From NCBI RefSeq assembly GCF_003946885.1, contig NZ_RWKQ01000011.1:1-64000 (forward strand): a stretch of DNA of 64,000 nucleotides. The letters are read 5' to 3'. The first letter of the stretch is position 1. The number at the start of each line of letters is the position of its first letter. Shown piece after piece: positions 51,174 to 61,474 of the stretch. The notes beneath the pieces are model-generated. The model was not told where the DNA came from, searched no databases, and worked only from the letters and a program-made list of their open reading frames with translations. A program made the position numbers and the translations under genes. Origin of the DNA: Specibacter cremeus (lineage in GTDB: Bacteria > Actinomycetota > Actinomycetes > Actinomycetales > Micrococcaceae).

Positions 51174-51206
51174 CTGCGCCCCAAGACCCTCGATCTTGGG
51201 GCGCAG
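51174..51206 (+). terminator. Intrinsic terminator of the small-gene unit
   Basis: Arms 51174-51186 (CTGCGCCCCAAGA) and 51194-51206 are perfect reverse complements (13 bp) around a 7-nt loop, followed by TTGTCTTT. Confidence 0.88.
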
Positions 51207-51477
51207 TTGTCTTTGCGAAAAGTTTTCGATGGTGCCGGTGCCTGTCCTCTCAGCGGCGACGGAGAGTGGCTGGGACCGAGGAGCCAAAGGCGATGGCATC
51301 CATAACCACCAGCAGCCTCGTAAGCCCCGTGATGGGTGCTCCTGCGAACCACTGGATTGTTACTGCCGAACCTGGGCACGCCAGCGGCGTATCCACCACA
51401 TCCAGAAGAGGACTATCAGGCGCCATCCCCAGCCCAGGACACGGCCAGCCACGAACGTCCACGGTCCTTCCTCTACA
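51207..51477. other. 271-bp gene-poor stretch, with a possible tiny membrane ORF
   Basis: No convincing larger gene. On the minus strand, just after the DUF255 stop, an AGGAAGG site precedes two overlapping frames. One is a 70-codon frame from GTG 51462 without family features. The other is a 30-codon frame from GTG 51452 to 51360 encoding a Trp-rich segment (GWGWRLIVLFWMWWIRRWR) that looks like a membrane helix with a basic tail. Confidence 0.3.
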
Positions 51478-53544
<2,067 letters not shown>

Positions 53545-53558
53545 GACGGGCGTCCGGT

Positions 53559-53912
53559 CTACTGGGCCGGGGTCGAGGGCGTGTCCGCCGGGGCGTCGCC
53601 GGCGGACTGGTCGCCGGGCGCCCCCGCGTCGCCGTCACCGGCGGGCGTGGCCGCGTCCCGGGCTGCCCGCTCCTGCTCGGCTGCCCGCTCCACGGCGGCC
53701 TGCTCCTGCTCGGCGACCTGGGCACGGTACCGGACCCGGCGGTTGCGTTTGATCATGTCGCGGATCAGGAAGAACATGACCACGACGATCCCGAAGGTGA
53801 CCAGGAAGCCGAGGAACCCGGGACCCACCTGGTCGGCCGTCAGGCCGGGCCGCAGCGTCGGTTCCGGCTGCACGGGAGGAGTGGTGGCGGCGAGCAGTAT
53901 CAAGGTGTGCAC
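53559..53912 (-). CDS. Small single-pass membrane protein, conserved next to mca
   Basis: A 117-residue protein with one membrane helix (about residues 33-51, [18 protein letters not shown]), then a basic juxtamembrane RNRRVRYRA and an acidic Ala-rich tail with a likely short coiled coil. The start is GTG. Actinobacteria often carry such a protein immediately downstream of mca; its role is unknown. Confidence 0.75.
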   Translation of the reverse strand: MHTLILLAATTPPVQPEPTLRPGLTADQVGPGFLGFLVTFGIVVVMFFLIRDMIKRNRRVRYRAQVAEQEQAAVERAAEQERAARDAATPAGDGDAGAPGDQSAGDAPADTPSTPAQ

Positions 53913-53964
53913 AGTTGCGTCTTTCGTTTTGTCCCCGTGGTCCGGTGCGGGCGTGGCCCCGTCT

Positions 53965-54873
53965 CTATCGTAGGCCAGCGAACAGGTCGTTTTCCGGCAA
54001 CGTCGTGGGGATCCGGGATTCGATCAGGGAGAAATCCTCCCACGGCCACACCTTGCGTTGCATGGCCGGGCTGACCGCGAAGAAGAAGCCGTCCGGGTCC
54101 ACCTGGGTGGCATGGGCGCGCAGGGCGGCCTCGCGCTGCTCGATGAAGTCGCCGCAGTCGACCTGCGTGGTGGCCGGATGGGATCCGGCCGGCGACGTGT
54201 GGCCCTCGGAATCGGATTCAAGCCAGGCGGCCAGCCGTTCGGCGTACGGCGAGGCGATGCCGGCCTCCTCCAGCGCGAAGTGCAGGGCGCGGAAGCGCTG
54301 CGGGTTGAAGGCCAGATCGTAGTACAGCTTCGACGGCTCCCACGGCTCACCCAGGCCCTCGTAGCAGGCGGCGTCACCGGCGGCCCGGAACGCCTCCACG
54401 GCCACCTTGTGCGCCATGATGTGATCCGGGTGCGGGTAACCGCCATTCTCGTCATAGGCGACGATCACGTGCGGCCTGAACCGGCGCACCAGCCGGACCA
54501 GCGGGGCGGCGGCGATCTCCAGCGGCAGGGTCGCGAAACAGCCGGCCGGCAGGGCGGGCAGCGGGTTGCCCTCGGGCAGGCCGGAGTCCTGGAAGCCGAG
54601 CCACCGCTGTTCGACGCCGAGGATGGCCGCGGCGGCCGCCATCTCGTGCCGGCGCGCCCCGCCCATGTCCCGGGCGGCGTGGGCGTTGGACGCCATCGCC
54701 GGGTTCTGGATGCCGCCGCGCTCACCGCCCGTGCACGTGGCGACCAGCACCTCCACACCCTGGGCCGCATACCCGGCCATCATGGCCGCGCCCTTGCTCG
54801 ACTCGTCATCCGGGTGGGCGTGCACGGCCAGCAGCCGCAGGCTTGTCGACGCGTGCACCTTCTCAGCAGCCAC
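53965..54873 (-). CDS. mca: Mycothiol conjugate amidase
   Basis: A 302-residue zinc amidase of the MshB/Mca family that cleaves mycothiol S-conjugates during detoxification. The zinc motif AVHAHPDDESSKGAA is at about residue 16, and the third ligand His is in GYPHPDHIMAH. CTGGERGGIQNPAM and the long C-terminal region with WPWEDFSLIESR distinguish Mca from MshB. The start is GTG with GGAAGG upstream. Its presence shows a mycothiol-making actinobacterium. It is divergent from a DUF4307 gene, as in mycobacteria and relatives. Confidence 0.95.
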   Translation of the reverse strand: MAAEKVHASTSLRLLAVHAHPDDESSKGAAMMAGYAAQGVEVLVATCTGGERGGIQNPAMASNAHAARDMGGARRHEMAAAAAILGVEQRWLGFQDSGLPEGNPLPALPAGCFATLPLEIAAAPLVRLVRRFRPHVIVAYDENGGYPHPDHIMAHKVAVEAFRAAGDAACYEGLGEPWEPSKLYYDLAFNPQRFRALHFALEEAGIASPYAERLAAWLESDSEGHTSPAGSHPATTQVDCGDFIEQREAALRAHATQVDPDGFFFAVSPAMQRKVWPWEDFSLIESRIPTTLPENDLFAGLR

Positions 54874-54976
54874 GAACGCACCTTCCTTTGCTCAATTCAA
54901 CGCTAAACTTGTGGTCAGGGACCGGCATCGGCCGGGCCACGACACCCCTGAGACGACCTTCGACCCTGTGGACCAC

Positions 54977-55417
54977 GTGACTGTTTCTGACTCTCCTGCA
55001 GCTACCAGCTTAACCAATCGGTACGGGGCACCCAAGCGCGCGTTCGGCAAGCGCACCAAGGTGCTCACCGCCGTCGTCATTGCCGTGCTGGCGCTCGCGT
55101 TCGTCACGTGGCTGGCGGTGGGCCGGCAGGGGCCGAGCGTGCAGTTCAAGGACGTCGGCTACACGGTGCTGGATTCGACCATGACGCACGTCGACTTCGA
55201 GGTCACGAAGGACGCCGGCGCGACGGCCGCCTGCGACGTCAAGGCCATGAACGCGGCGTACGCGGTGGTGGGGTGGAAGACCGTCACGATCGGACCGAAC
55301 GGCACCGCGACCGGCTCCAACAACGGGAAAACGACAATACTCCGCGCCGACGTGCGCACCGACTCGCTCGCCGTGACCGGCGTCGTCGACAACTGCTGGG
55401 TGGTCCATCCGGGATGA
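54977..55417 (+). CDS. DUF4307 family membrane-anchored protein
   Basis: A 146-residue protein with NRYGAPKRAFGKR just before a single membrane helix (about residues 30-50, VLTAVVIAVLALAFVTWLAV) and a small exported beta domain with two cysteines (AACDVKAMNA and DNCWVVHPG). This is the DUF4307 layout; function is unknown. In-frame GTG codons at 54911, 54968 and 54977 are possible starts. The last fits family lengths best, but no ribosome site decides it. Confidence 0.82.
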   Translation: MTVSDSPAATSLTNRYGAPKRAFGKRTKVLTAVVIAVLALAFVTWLAVGRQGPSVQFKDVGYTVLDSTMTHVDFEVTKDAGATAACDVKAMNAAYAVVGWKTVTIGPNGTATGSNNGKTTILRADVRTDSLAVTGVVDNCWVVHPG

Positions 55418-55550
55418 TTCCCGTCGGTTGGCGGGTTGCACCGCCCTCTTGCTAAACTGACTTAATACCCTCGCCCCGCCAGGTCGCGTGCAGAGCCGTT
55501 GCATGCAGCCAGCGGGGTCTTTGCATGTTAGTACGCTCAAGGAGAAGAAC

Positions 55551-56039
55551 GTGACTACAACCAACAGCGCCGCGTGGCTGACCCAGGACGCCTACGATCG
55601 CCTTGCCGCCGAACTGGAGCAGCTGTCCGGTCCGGGTCGCGCCGAAATCGTCAAGCGCATCGAGCAGGCCCGGTCCGAGGGTGACCTGAAGGAAAACGGC
55701 GGCTACCACGCGGCCAAGGACGAACAGGGCAAGATCGAGGCCCGCATCCGCCAGCTCACCGAGCTGCTGCGCAACGCCCAGGTGGGCGAGTCCCCCGCCG
55801 ACGACGGCATCGTCGAACCCGGCATGCTGGTCACGGCCACGATCGCCGGCGACGAGACGACGTTCCTGCTGGGCAGCCGCGAGGTCGGTGGCGGCACCGA
55901 CCTGGACGTGTTCAGCGAGAAGTCCCCGCTGGGCGCGGCCATCCACGGCCACAAGGTCGGCGACACGCTCAGCTACGTCGCCCCGAATGGCAAGACCATC
56001 CACGTGGAGGTCCTCGCGGCCACCCCGTACAAGGGCTAG
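55551..56039 (+). CDS. greA: Transcription elongation factor GreA
   Basis: A 162-residue GreA that rescues backtracked RNA polymerase. The N-terminal coiled coil carries the acidic tip in ARSEGDLKENGGYHAAKDEQGKIEARI, and the C-terminal FKBP-like domain ends SPLGAAIHGHKVGDTLSY. The GTG at 55551 has AAGGAGAA upstream and gives the normal length; an ATG 63 nt earlier is rejected. A hairpin follows the stop codon. Confidence 0.96.
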   Translation: MTTTNSAAWLTQDAYDRLAAELEQLSGPGRAEIVKRIEQARSEGDLKENGGYHAAKDEQGKIEARIRQLTELLRNAQVGESPADDGIVEPGMLVTATIAGDETTFLLGSREVGGGTDLDVFSEKSPLGAAIHGHKVGDTLSYVAPNGKTIHVEVLAATPYKG

Positions 56040-56047
56040 CCACCCAA

Positions 56048-56103
56048 CTGGTGGACGGTAGTTGCTGAAAATCCACGCATTCCCAGCAACTACCGTCCAC
56101 CAG
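56048..56103. terminator. 20-bp perfect hairpin between greA and ilvA (same family as 24421-24492)
   Basis: Arms 56048-56067 (CTGGTGGACGGTAGTTGCTG) and 56084-56103 are perfect reverse complements with a 16-nt loop. The outer 7 bp (56041-56047 / 56104-56110) pair imperfectly. Compared with 24421-24492, one base pair in the stem is changed on both sides. Confidence 0.8.
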
Positions 56104-56111
56104 TTTTGTGC

Positions 56112-57350
56112 TTAATGCACCACGATCGGCTGGAAGCCCTCGGCGCGCAGGGCCGTCAGCACCAGTTCGCAGTGCTCGTGGCCCTTTGTCTCCAAGTTCA
56201 CCGTGATCGACACGTCGCCCATGCTGATGGAGCCGCCCACGCGCGTGTGGTCCACGCCCGTGACGTTCGCGTCGTTCTCGGCGATGATGCGGGAGATGGT
56301 GGCCAGCGAGCCGGGCCGGTCGTCGAGCATCATGCGGATCGTCATGAACCGGCCCGCGGCGGCCAGGCCGCGCTGGATGACCTTCAACATGAGCATCGGG
56401 TCGATATTGCCGCCGGAGAGGATCACCGCCGTGGTGCCCGGGTTCTCAACCTTGCCCTCCATGAGGGCGGCCACGCCCACCGCGCCGGCCGGCTCCACCA
56501 CCATCTTGGCCCGCTCCAGCAGGAAGATCAGCGCCCGGGCGAGCGCATCCTCGCTGACCGTCACCACGTCGTCGACCAGTTCGCGGATGATGGAGAACGG
56601 CAGCTGGCCCGGCCGGCCCACGGCGATGCCGTCGGCCATGGTGGACACCTTCTTCAGCGGCACCAGGGCGTCCGCGGCCAGCGAGGGCGGGTAAGCGGCG
56701 GCGTTCTCGGCCTGCACGCCGATGATCCGGATCTCCCGGCCCAGCTCCTTGGCCCGGGCCTTGACGGCGACCGAGACGCCGGCCAGCAGCCCGCCGCCGC
56801 CGACCCCCATCAGGATGGTGTCGACGTTGGGGATCTGGTCCAGGATCTCCAGGCCGATGGTGCCCTGCCCGGCCACGACGTCCACGTTGTCGAACGGGTG
56901 TACGAACACGGCCCCGGTCTCGTCCGCGTACCGCTGCGCCTCGGCCAGCGACTCGTCGACGTTGTTGCCGTGCAGCACCACCTCGGCGCCATGCCCGCGG
57001 GTGGCGGCCAGCTTCGGCAGCGCCACGCCCACCGGCATGTAGATGCGGGCGGCGATGCCCAGCGACTTCGCGGCCACGGCCACGCCCTGGGCGTGATTGC
57101 CGGCGGAGGCGGCCACCACGCCGCGGGCGCGCTCCTCCGCGCTGAGCCGGGCCATGCGCGTGTATGCGCCGCGCACCTTGAACGAACCGGCTCGCTGCAG
57201 GTTCTCGCATTTGAAGAACACGTCCGAGCCGGTGATCCGCCCCAGCGCCCGGGAACTCTCGATGGGCGTCACCTCGGTAATCCCGGCGAGCAACTCACGC
57301 GCGGACTGGACGTCGGCGAGGGTGACGGGAAGTTCCTGGCTGGGGTTCAC
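56112..57350 (-). CDS. ilvA: Threonine ammonia-lyase (threonine deaminase)
   Basis: A 412-residue PLP enzyme converting threonine to 2-oxobutyrate. The PLP lysine is in AGSFKVRGAY and the phosphate loop in GVGGGGLLAG. An ACT domain closes the protein (MMLDDRPGSLATISRIIAENDANVTGV). This short form with one ACT domain (TIGR01127 type) can be biosynthetic or catabolic; no branched-chain genes are adjacent. The start ATG overlaps the stop of the AI-2E-family gene. Confidence 0.95.
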   Translation of the reverse strand: MNPSQELPVTLADVQSARELLAGITEVTPIESSRALGRITGSDVFFKCENLQRAGSFKVRGAYTRMARLSAEERARGVVAASAGNHAQGVAVAAKSLGIAARIYMPVGVALPKLAATRGHGAEVVLHGNNVDESLAEAQRYADETGAVFVHPFDNVDVVAGQGTIGLEILDQIPNVDTILMGVGGGGLLAGVSVAVKARAKELGREIRIIGVQAENAAAYPPSLAADALVPLKKVSTMADGIAVGRPGQLPFSIIRELVDDVVTVSEDALARALIFLLERAKMVVEPAGAVGVAALMEGKVENPGTTAVILSGGNIDPMLMLKVIQRGLAAAGRFMTIRMMLDDRPGSLATISRIIAENDANVTGVDHTRVGGSISMGDVSITVNLETKGHEHCELVLTALRAEGFQPIVVH

Positions 57351-58579
57351 TGTTCATTCTCTTTCTGCTTGGCCCCGGTGGGTGTCGGGGCGCGGTCTTC
57401 GGCGGGGGCTGGTGTGATGGACGACGGCGGTTCACCTGCGTCGGGCGCGTCCGCGGGGTCCCGGCCGTGCAGCCCGGCCAGGGTCGGGTCGTCGTCCCAG
57501 CCGCGGGTGGCGATGTACCTGACCGACGAGTTCGCCACGGCCAGCACGGGCACCGCGAACAGGGCGCCCAGGATGCCGGCCACGGCGGAGCCGGCGGCGA
57601 CGGCCAGGACGACGGCGACCGGGTGCAGTTTCACGGCCCGGCCCATGATGAACGGCTGCAGCAGGTGGCTCTCGAGCTGCTGGACGGCGAGCACGATGGC
57701 CAGCATGATGAGGGCGTTGACCCAGCCGTTGGCCACGAGCGCCAGCAGCACGGCAACGGCGCCGGTGACGAGCGCGCCGACGACCGGGATGAAGGAGCCG
57801 AGGAACACGAGCACGGCCAAAGGCAGGGCGAGCGGCACCTGGATGATGGCGGCGCCGACGCCGATGCCGACGGCGTCCACGCCGGCGACAAGGATCTGCA
57901 CACGCACATACTGGCCCAGTGACGTCCACCCGCGCCGGCCCGCGCCGTCGACGGCGGGGCGGGCCAGGCGAGGGAAGAGCCGCACCGCGAACTGCCAGAT
58001 CCGCTCCCCCTCGAGCAGGAAGAAGATCAGGATGAACAGGGTCAGCAGCAGGCCGGCGCCGAATTCCCCGAACCCGGTGCCGAACGTGAGCACCTTGGAC
58101 AGGATCGCGCCGCTGTTGTGCTGCAGGTTGTCCAGCACGTCGTTGAGGTACTTGGTGATCTGGTCGGTGCTCAGTCCCAGCGGCCCGTTCGTGAGCCAGT
58201 CCTGGATCTTCAGCAGGCCCTTGATCGCCTGCTGGCCCAGGTCCGACATGCCGGCCACCACTTGCCGCCCCACCAGGAACAGGGCCCCGAGCACGACGAC
58301 GATGAGCCCCACCTCGGTGATGGCGACCGCCAGGCCGCGCGGCACCCGGCGCCGGATCATCCACCCGGTGACCGGGCGAAGCAGCGCTGCCAGCAGGGCC
58401 GCGACCATGAGCGGGATGATAAGCAACGTCAGGTGGGACAGGAGCCAGACGAGCATGCCGGCGGCGATGAGGACCAGCCCCATCCGCCAGGCCCAGGAAC
58501 CCGCCACCCGCAACGCAAACGGCACATACTGGTCGCTGCCGCCGGTCATGGCCGGCGGGCCCTGCTGCGGTGGCGTCAT
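57347..58579 (-). CDS. AI-2E family (PerM/YtvI-like) transporter
   Basis: A 410-residue membrane protein with about eight helices: four in the first third (around residues 30-125) and the rest after a long amphipathic stretch. The sequence GQYVRVQILVAGVDAVGIGVG and FLGSFIPVVGALVTGAVAVLLAL are typical of the AI-2E exporter family. The tail after about residue 370 is polar. The substrate is not known. It is coupled to ilvA by a 4-nt overlap. Confidence 0.9.
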   Translation of the reverse strand: MTPPQQGPPAMTGGSDQYVPFALRVAGSWAWRMGLVLIAAGMLVWLLSHLTLLIIPLMVAALLAALLRPVTGWMIRRRVPRGLAVAITEVGLIVVVLGALFLVGRQVVAGMSDLGQQAIKGLLKIQDWLTNGPLGLSTDQITKYLNDVLDNLQHNSGAILSKVLTFGTGFGEFGAGLLLTLFILIFFLLEGERIWQFAVRLFPRLARPAVDGAGRRGWTSLGQYVRVQILVAGVDAVGIGVGAAIIQVPLALPLAVLVFLGSFIPVVGALVTGAVAVLLALVANGWVNALIMLAIVLAVQQLESHLLQPFIMGRAVKLHPVAVVLAVAAGSAVAGILGALFAVPVLAVANSSVRYIATRGWDDDPTLAGLHGRDPADAPDAGEPPSSITPAPAEDRAPTPTGAKQKENEQ

Positions 58580-58644
58580 GTGTCAATACTTCACTACGAC
58601 CCCGGTGAATGTGAAAATGGCCCCGGCGGGAATCGGGTCCGCGC

Positions 58645-59103
58645 TCAGGCCATGGCGGCCCTGGCGCGCAGCCCGGCCCGGTCCAAGCCCAGCGCGGCCA
58701 GCAGCACGGCCGCGGGGTCGGGTTCCGCCCGTTCGAGGAGCGCCAACAACAGGTGCCGCGGCTCCACCCGGCGCGCCGCCTCAGCGGCCGCCAGGTCGAG
58801 GGCGCGCGGGATGACCGCCCTGACCCCGGAGGTGAGCGGCGCGTGCCGGCCGGCACGCGCCGGGGCCGCCGGTTCGGATGCGCCGAGGTTGACGCCGATG
58901 GCGGCGAGCGCCTGCCGGTCGAGTGCTCCGGATTCGGCCCGCGCGCGTTGTAGGTCCACGCCGATCAGTGCGGCGGTGGCGGGGTCGTGGAACAGGCCGA
59001 GCAGCAGGTGGTCGGTACCCAGGCGGCGATCGCCGCAACGATAGGCCTCGTCCGTACCGGCGGTGATGACGTCGCGGGCCGCCGGTGAGAGTCGGTCAAA
59101 CAT
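58645..59103 (-). CDS. Clp N-terminal domain protein
   Basis: A 152-residue protein made of a double Clp-N (ClpA/ClpC repeat) domain without AAA modules. It starts MFDRLSPAARDVITAGTDEAYRCGDRRLGTDHLLLGLFHD, and a second repeat ends EPRHLLLALLERAEPDP. Stand-alone Clp-N proteins may modulate Clp substrate selection. The ATG at 59103 overlaps the stop of the HTH gene by 8 nt; the frame upstream of it is not used. Confidence 0.88.
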   Translation of the reverse strand: MFDRLSPAARDVITAGTDEAYRCGDRRLGTDHLLLGLFHDPATAALIGVDLQRARAESGALDRQALAAIGVNLGASEPAAPARAGRHAPLTSGVRAVIPRALDLAAAEAARRVEPRHLLLALLERAEPDPAAVLLAALGLDRAGLRARAAMA

Positions 59104-59311
59104 TGCCGGCCTTTCCGTATTCGGCGTGGATGGATTGCCGGCTGACGCCCAGGGCATCGCCGATCTGTTCCCAGGACCAGCCCTGGCGCCGGGCGGCGTC
59201 GACCTGGGCCGCCTCCACCCTTTCGGCCAGGCGGCGTAGCGCCCCGACCGCGCGGAGCCCCGTGCCCGGGTCGGCCGATTGCAGGTGGGTGGGAAGATCT
59301 TCGGTTGCCAT
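59096..59311 (-). CDS. Small helix-turn-helix protein
   Basis: A 71-residue protein with a C-terminal HTH (QGWSWEQIGDALGVSRQSIHAEYGK) and a helical N-terminus (LRRLAERVEAAQVDAAR). HTH plus Clp-N pairs of this kind are frequent in actinobacteria. It overlaps the Clp-N gene, so both are made together. Its ATG touches a 9-bp inverted repeat (59312-59335), suggesting autoregulation and control of the divergent ABC genes. Confidence 0.85.
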   Translation of the reverse strand: MATEDLPTHLQSADPGTGLRAVGALRRLAERVEAAQVDAARRQGWSWEQIGDALGVSRQSIHAEYGKAGNV

Positions 59312-59335
59312 ATCTGTCAGTTAAGGCTGACAGAT
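59312..59335. promoter_or_regulatory. Inverted repeat ATCTGTCAG-N6-CTGACAGAT, probable operator
   Basis: Perfect 9-bp arms at 59312-59320 and 59327-59335, between the divergent HTH gene (ATG 59311) and the ABC gene (ATG 59349). A TTAACT on the minus strand inside it could be the -10 box of the HTH gene. Confidence 0.6.
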
Positions 59336-59348
59336 TGATGGTGGAACG

Positions 59349-60303
59349 ATGCCTGCCGAAATAGACGTGGCGATCATGGTAGACGGGCTGCGCATGCGCT
59401 ACGGCGCCGCCGACGTCCTGCGGGACGTGACCTTCCAGGCGCACCCCGGGGAAATCCTGGCCCTGCTCGGCCCGAATGGCGCCGGCAAGTCGACCACCAT
59501 TGAAATCCTCCAGGGGTTCAGGCTGCGCTCGGTCGGCCGGGTCGCCGTGCTGGGCACCGATCCGGCCCGCGCCACTGAACGGTGGCGGGCGAGGGCGGGC
59601 ATCGTCCTGCAGTCCTGGCGCGATCACGGCAAGTGGCGTGTGCAGGAACTGCTCGCCCATCTCGGCTCCTACTATGCCGGTTGGGCCTCGGAGGGCACGG
59701 ATTGTTCTTCGGAGGGCACTGGGCCGCCGTGGGACGCGGCCGAGCTCGTCGCGGCCGTGGGGCTCACCGCCCAGGCCGGGCAGCGGATCGGCCGGCTCTC
59801 GGGCGGTCAGCGACGGCGGCTCGACGTGGCCATCGGCATCGTAGGCCGGCCCGACGTCCTGTTTCTGGACGATCCCACGGCCGGCTTCGACCCGGTCGCC
59901 CGGCGTGACTTTCACGACCTGGTCCGCACCCTGGCCCGCGACCAGGAGACGACGGTGCTGCTCGCCACGCACAACCTGGCCGAGGCGGAGCAGCTGGCCG
60001 AGCGCATGATCGTGCCCGACGGCGGGCGGATCGTCGCCGACGGCACGGCCGGGGAACTGGCCCGGCGGCTGGCTGGTGAGGATGAGGTGCGCTGGACCGT
60101 TGCCGGCGGACGCTGCCGGCAGGCGACGACGGATGCCACCGGGTTCGTCCGCGACCTGTTCGCCCGGCACGGTGCGGCCATCGGCGACCTGGACATCCGT
60201 CGGGCCAGCCTTCGAGGACGCCTACCTGGCGCTGGTGCACCGCGCCGAAACCAGTTCCGAATCCAGCGCCGGATCCGGCGGACCGCAGGAGGCGGCGCCA
60301 TGA
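59349..60303 (+). pseudogene. ABC transporter ATP-binding subunit, frameshifted near its end
   Basis: An ABC-2-type exporter ATPase. It has Walker A GPNGAGKSTT, the signature LSGGQRRRLDVA, Walker B VLFLDDPTAGFDP and the H-loop LLATHNLAEAE. After DIRRAS the frame breaks at about 60211. One extra T changes the expected SLEDAYLALV to SLRGRLPG, while the correct sequence (FEDAYLALVHRAETS...) continues in the +1 frame to a TGA at 60301-60303. Without a repair, the original frame runs straight into the permease, making a 453-codon fusion. The catalytic domain is complete, so some ATPase function could remain, but with the truncated permease the system is probably dead. Confidence 0.8.
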
Positions 60304-60710
60304 GACCCGCGACCGTGGCCGTGCGGGCGGGCATCACCCAGGGGTTCGTGGAACTGCGCCAGTCATTCACCCGCATGGCGCTGGTCGGGCAGCTGTTCTG
60401 GCCGGTCGCGACGCTGGCGGCCGTCGTCGTCCTGCGCGGGACACGCACCGGCGGCTTCACCCTCGGCACGTTGGTGCTGCCCGGCGTGCTCGGCATGTTC
60501 ATCGCCCTGGGCATGCTGCTGTCGGTCCAATACCTGGCCGCCGACCGCGAGGATGGCACCTTACTGCGCGCCAAGGCCATCCCGAACGGGATGCGCGGCT
60601 ATTTCATCGGCAAACTCGTCACGGTCTCGGGCACCATCGTCGCGTACCTCGTCATCCTCCTGGTGCCCGGCCTGTTCCTGGTCGACAGCCTCGACATCGA
60701 AGCCGCGTAA
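60300..60710 (+). pseudogene. ABC-2 permease, truncated after about 136 residues
   Basis: It begins MRPATVAVRAGITQGFVELRQSF at an ATG overlapping the stop of the repaired ATPase frame, and has three hydrophobic helices. It stops at TAA (60708-60710) just after PGLFLVDSLDIEAA. ABC-2 permeases normally have about 250 or more residues and six helices, so the second half is missing. The DNA after the break belongs to an S66 peptidase gene on the other strand. Confidence 0.8.
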
Positions 60711-60833
60711 CTGCAGATCGCTAATCGCCCTATCAAGCCGGGCGTGCAGACCTGGGGGCACGCCCATCGACGGAGCAGGTACCGCAATCCGATCGCCCGG
60801 AGCGAGAGCACGTGGGTAGAGCACGTTGGTCAT
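60699..60833 (-). pseudogene. N-terminal fragment of an S66 peptidase (LD-carboxypeptidase/MccF-like)
   Basis: From ATG 60833 the frame reads ALAPGDRIAVPAPSMGVPP and then HARLDRAISDLQLRGFDV. This matches the start of S66 peptidases (LKPGDRIAVVAPSxxxP ... LxxRGFxV). The match ends at the border with the ABC permease fragment, and the frame then runs antisense into that gene. Only about 45 of some 300 residues remain. Confidence 0.6.
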
Positions 60834-60939
60834 TCGAGTACTCTAACGGACTGCCAACACTCCCTCGCCAAGAGCGTCAGTCAACGTCGACGGCTCTGAC
60901 CAGGCCCAATAGCCGAACGCTGAACGGACTGAAGTCCTG

Positions 60940-61371
60940 CTACGCATCATGCCTGACTATTCCGAGGACGTAGGCATAGTTTTGCACGAGGGTGGGGTCC
61001 GCGATTGCAAGGCGTCTATTTGCGACTCGGACGACATCGACCGCAAAGGTTCTGGTGACCCGTACCCGGGGATATCCGTCCTTGATCACCTCCCAGTACG
61101 CCCCGGGAATGGTGTGTGTGAGAACATCGCCATAGAACATGCCGATCGGTCGGGCAAGCTCTGCCAGCAAATCGATGTCGACGGCGCTGTTGATGAGGTC
61201 ATCAATGGCGGCAAGACCTTCTTCCGTTTGCGGCAACAGGTGGCCTCTTGCGTGGAAATGGTTGAGCAACTCGCCATATCCGCCGACATTGGTTGGCGGA
61301 GGCGCTGAGACCAGGTCTGCCGACTTGTACTCGGCGTACCACCTTGACATTCCCGCCGGCAGCATTTGCAA
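60940..61371 (-). CDS. Hypothetical protein (possibly DUF6278-like), N-terminus uncertain
   Basis: Up to 143 residues from TTG 61371; ATG at 61365 and 61350 are alternatives. It is soluble, with GELLNHFHARGHLLPQTEEGLAAIDDLI, then IGMFYGDVLTHTIPGAYWEVIKDGYPRVRV and VRVANRRLAIADPTLVQNYA. The pattern 'G.fyGdVlvr.ipGA.WeV..dG.P.Vrv' recalls actinobacterial DUF6278 proteins; I am not certain. The open frame extends upstream to about 61410 with plausible sequence (LSDPEDSAEPLQM) but no start, so the 5' end may have been cut off. It lies in a zone of gene debris. Confidence 0.5.
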   Translation of the reverse strand: MQMLPAGMSRWYAEYKSADLVSAPPPTNVGGYGELLNHFHARGHLLPQTEEGLAAIDDLINSAVDIDLLAELARPIGMFYGDVLTHTIPGAYWEVIKDGYPRVRVTRTFAVDVVRVANRRLAIADPTLVQNYAYVLGIVRHDA

Positions 61372-61474
61372 CGGTTCGGCCGAATCTTCCGGGTCGCTCA
61401 GGCCGACAGCCTACGCCCGGGCTTGGGCCGGTGGACTGCTCCGCGCACCGTGGCCGTAAGCCGAACGGCCTGTG

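Noticed and set aside
59349-60710. A genuine ATPase-permease fusion gene
   Set aside because: The normal ATPase ending and an ATGA overlap with the permease are intact in the +1 frame, and the permease is truncated, so a frameshifted pair is the simpler reading.
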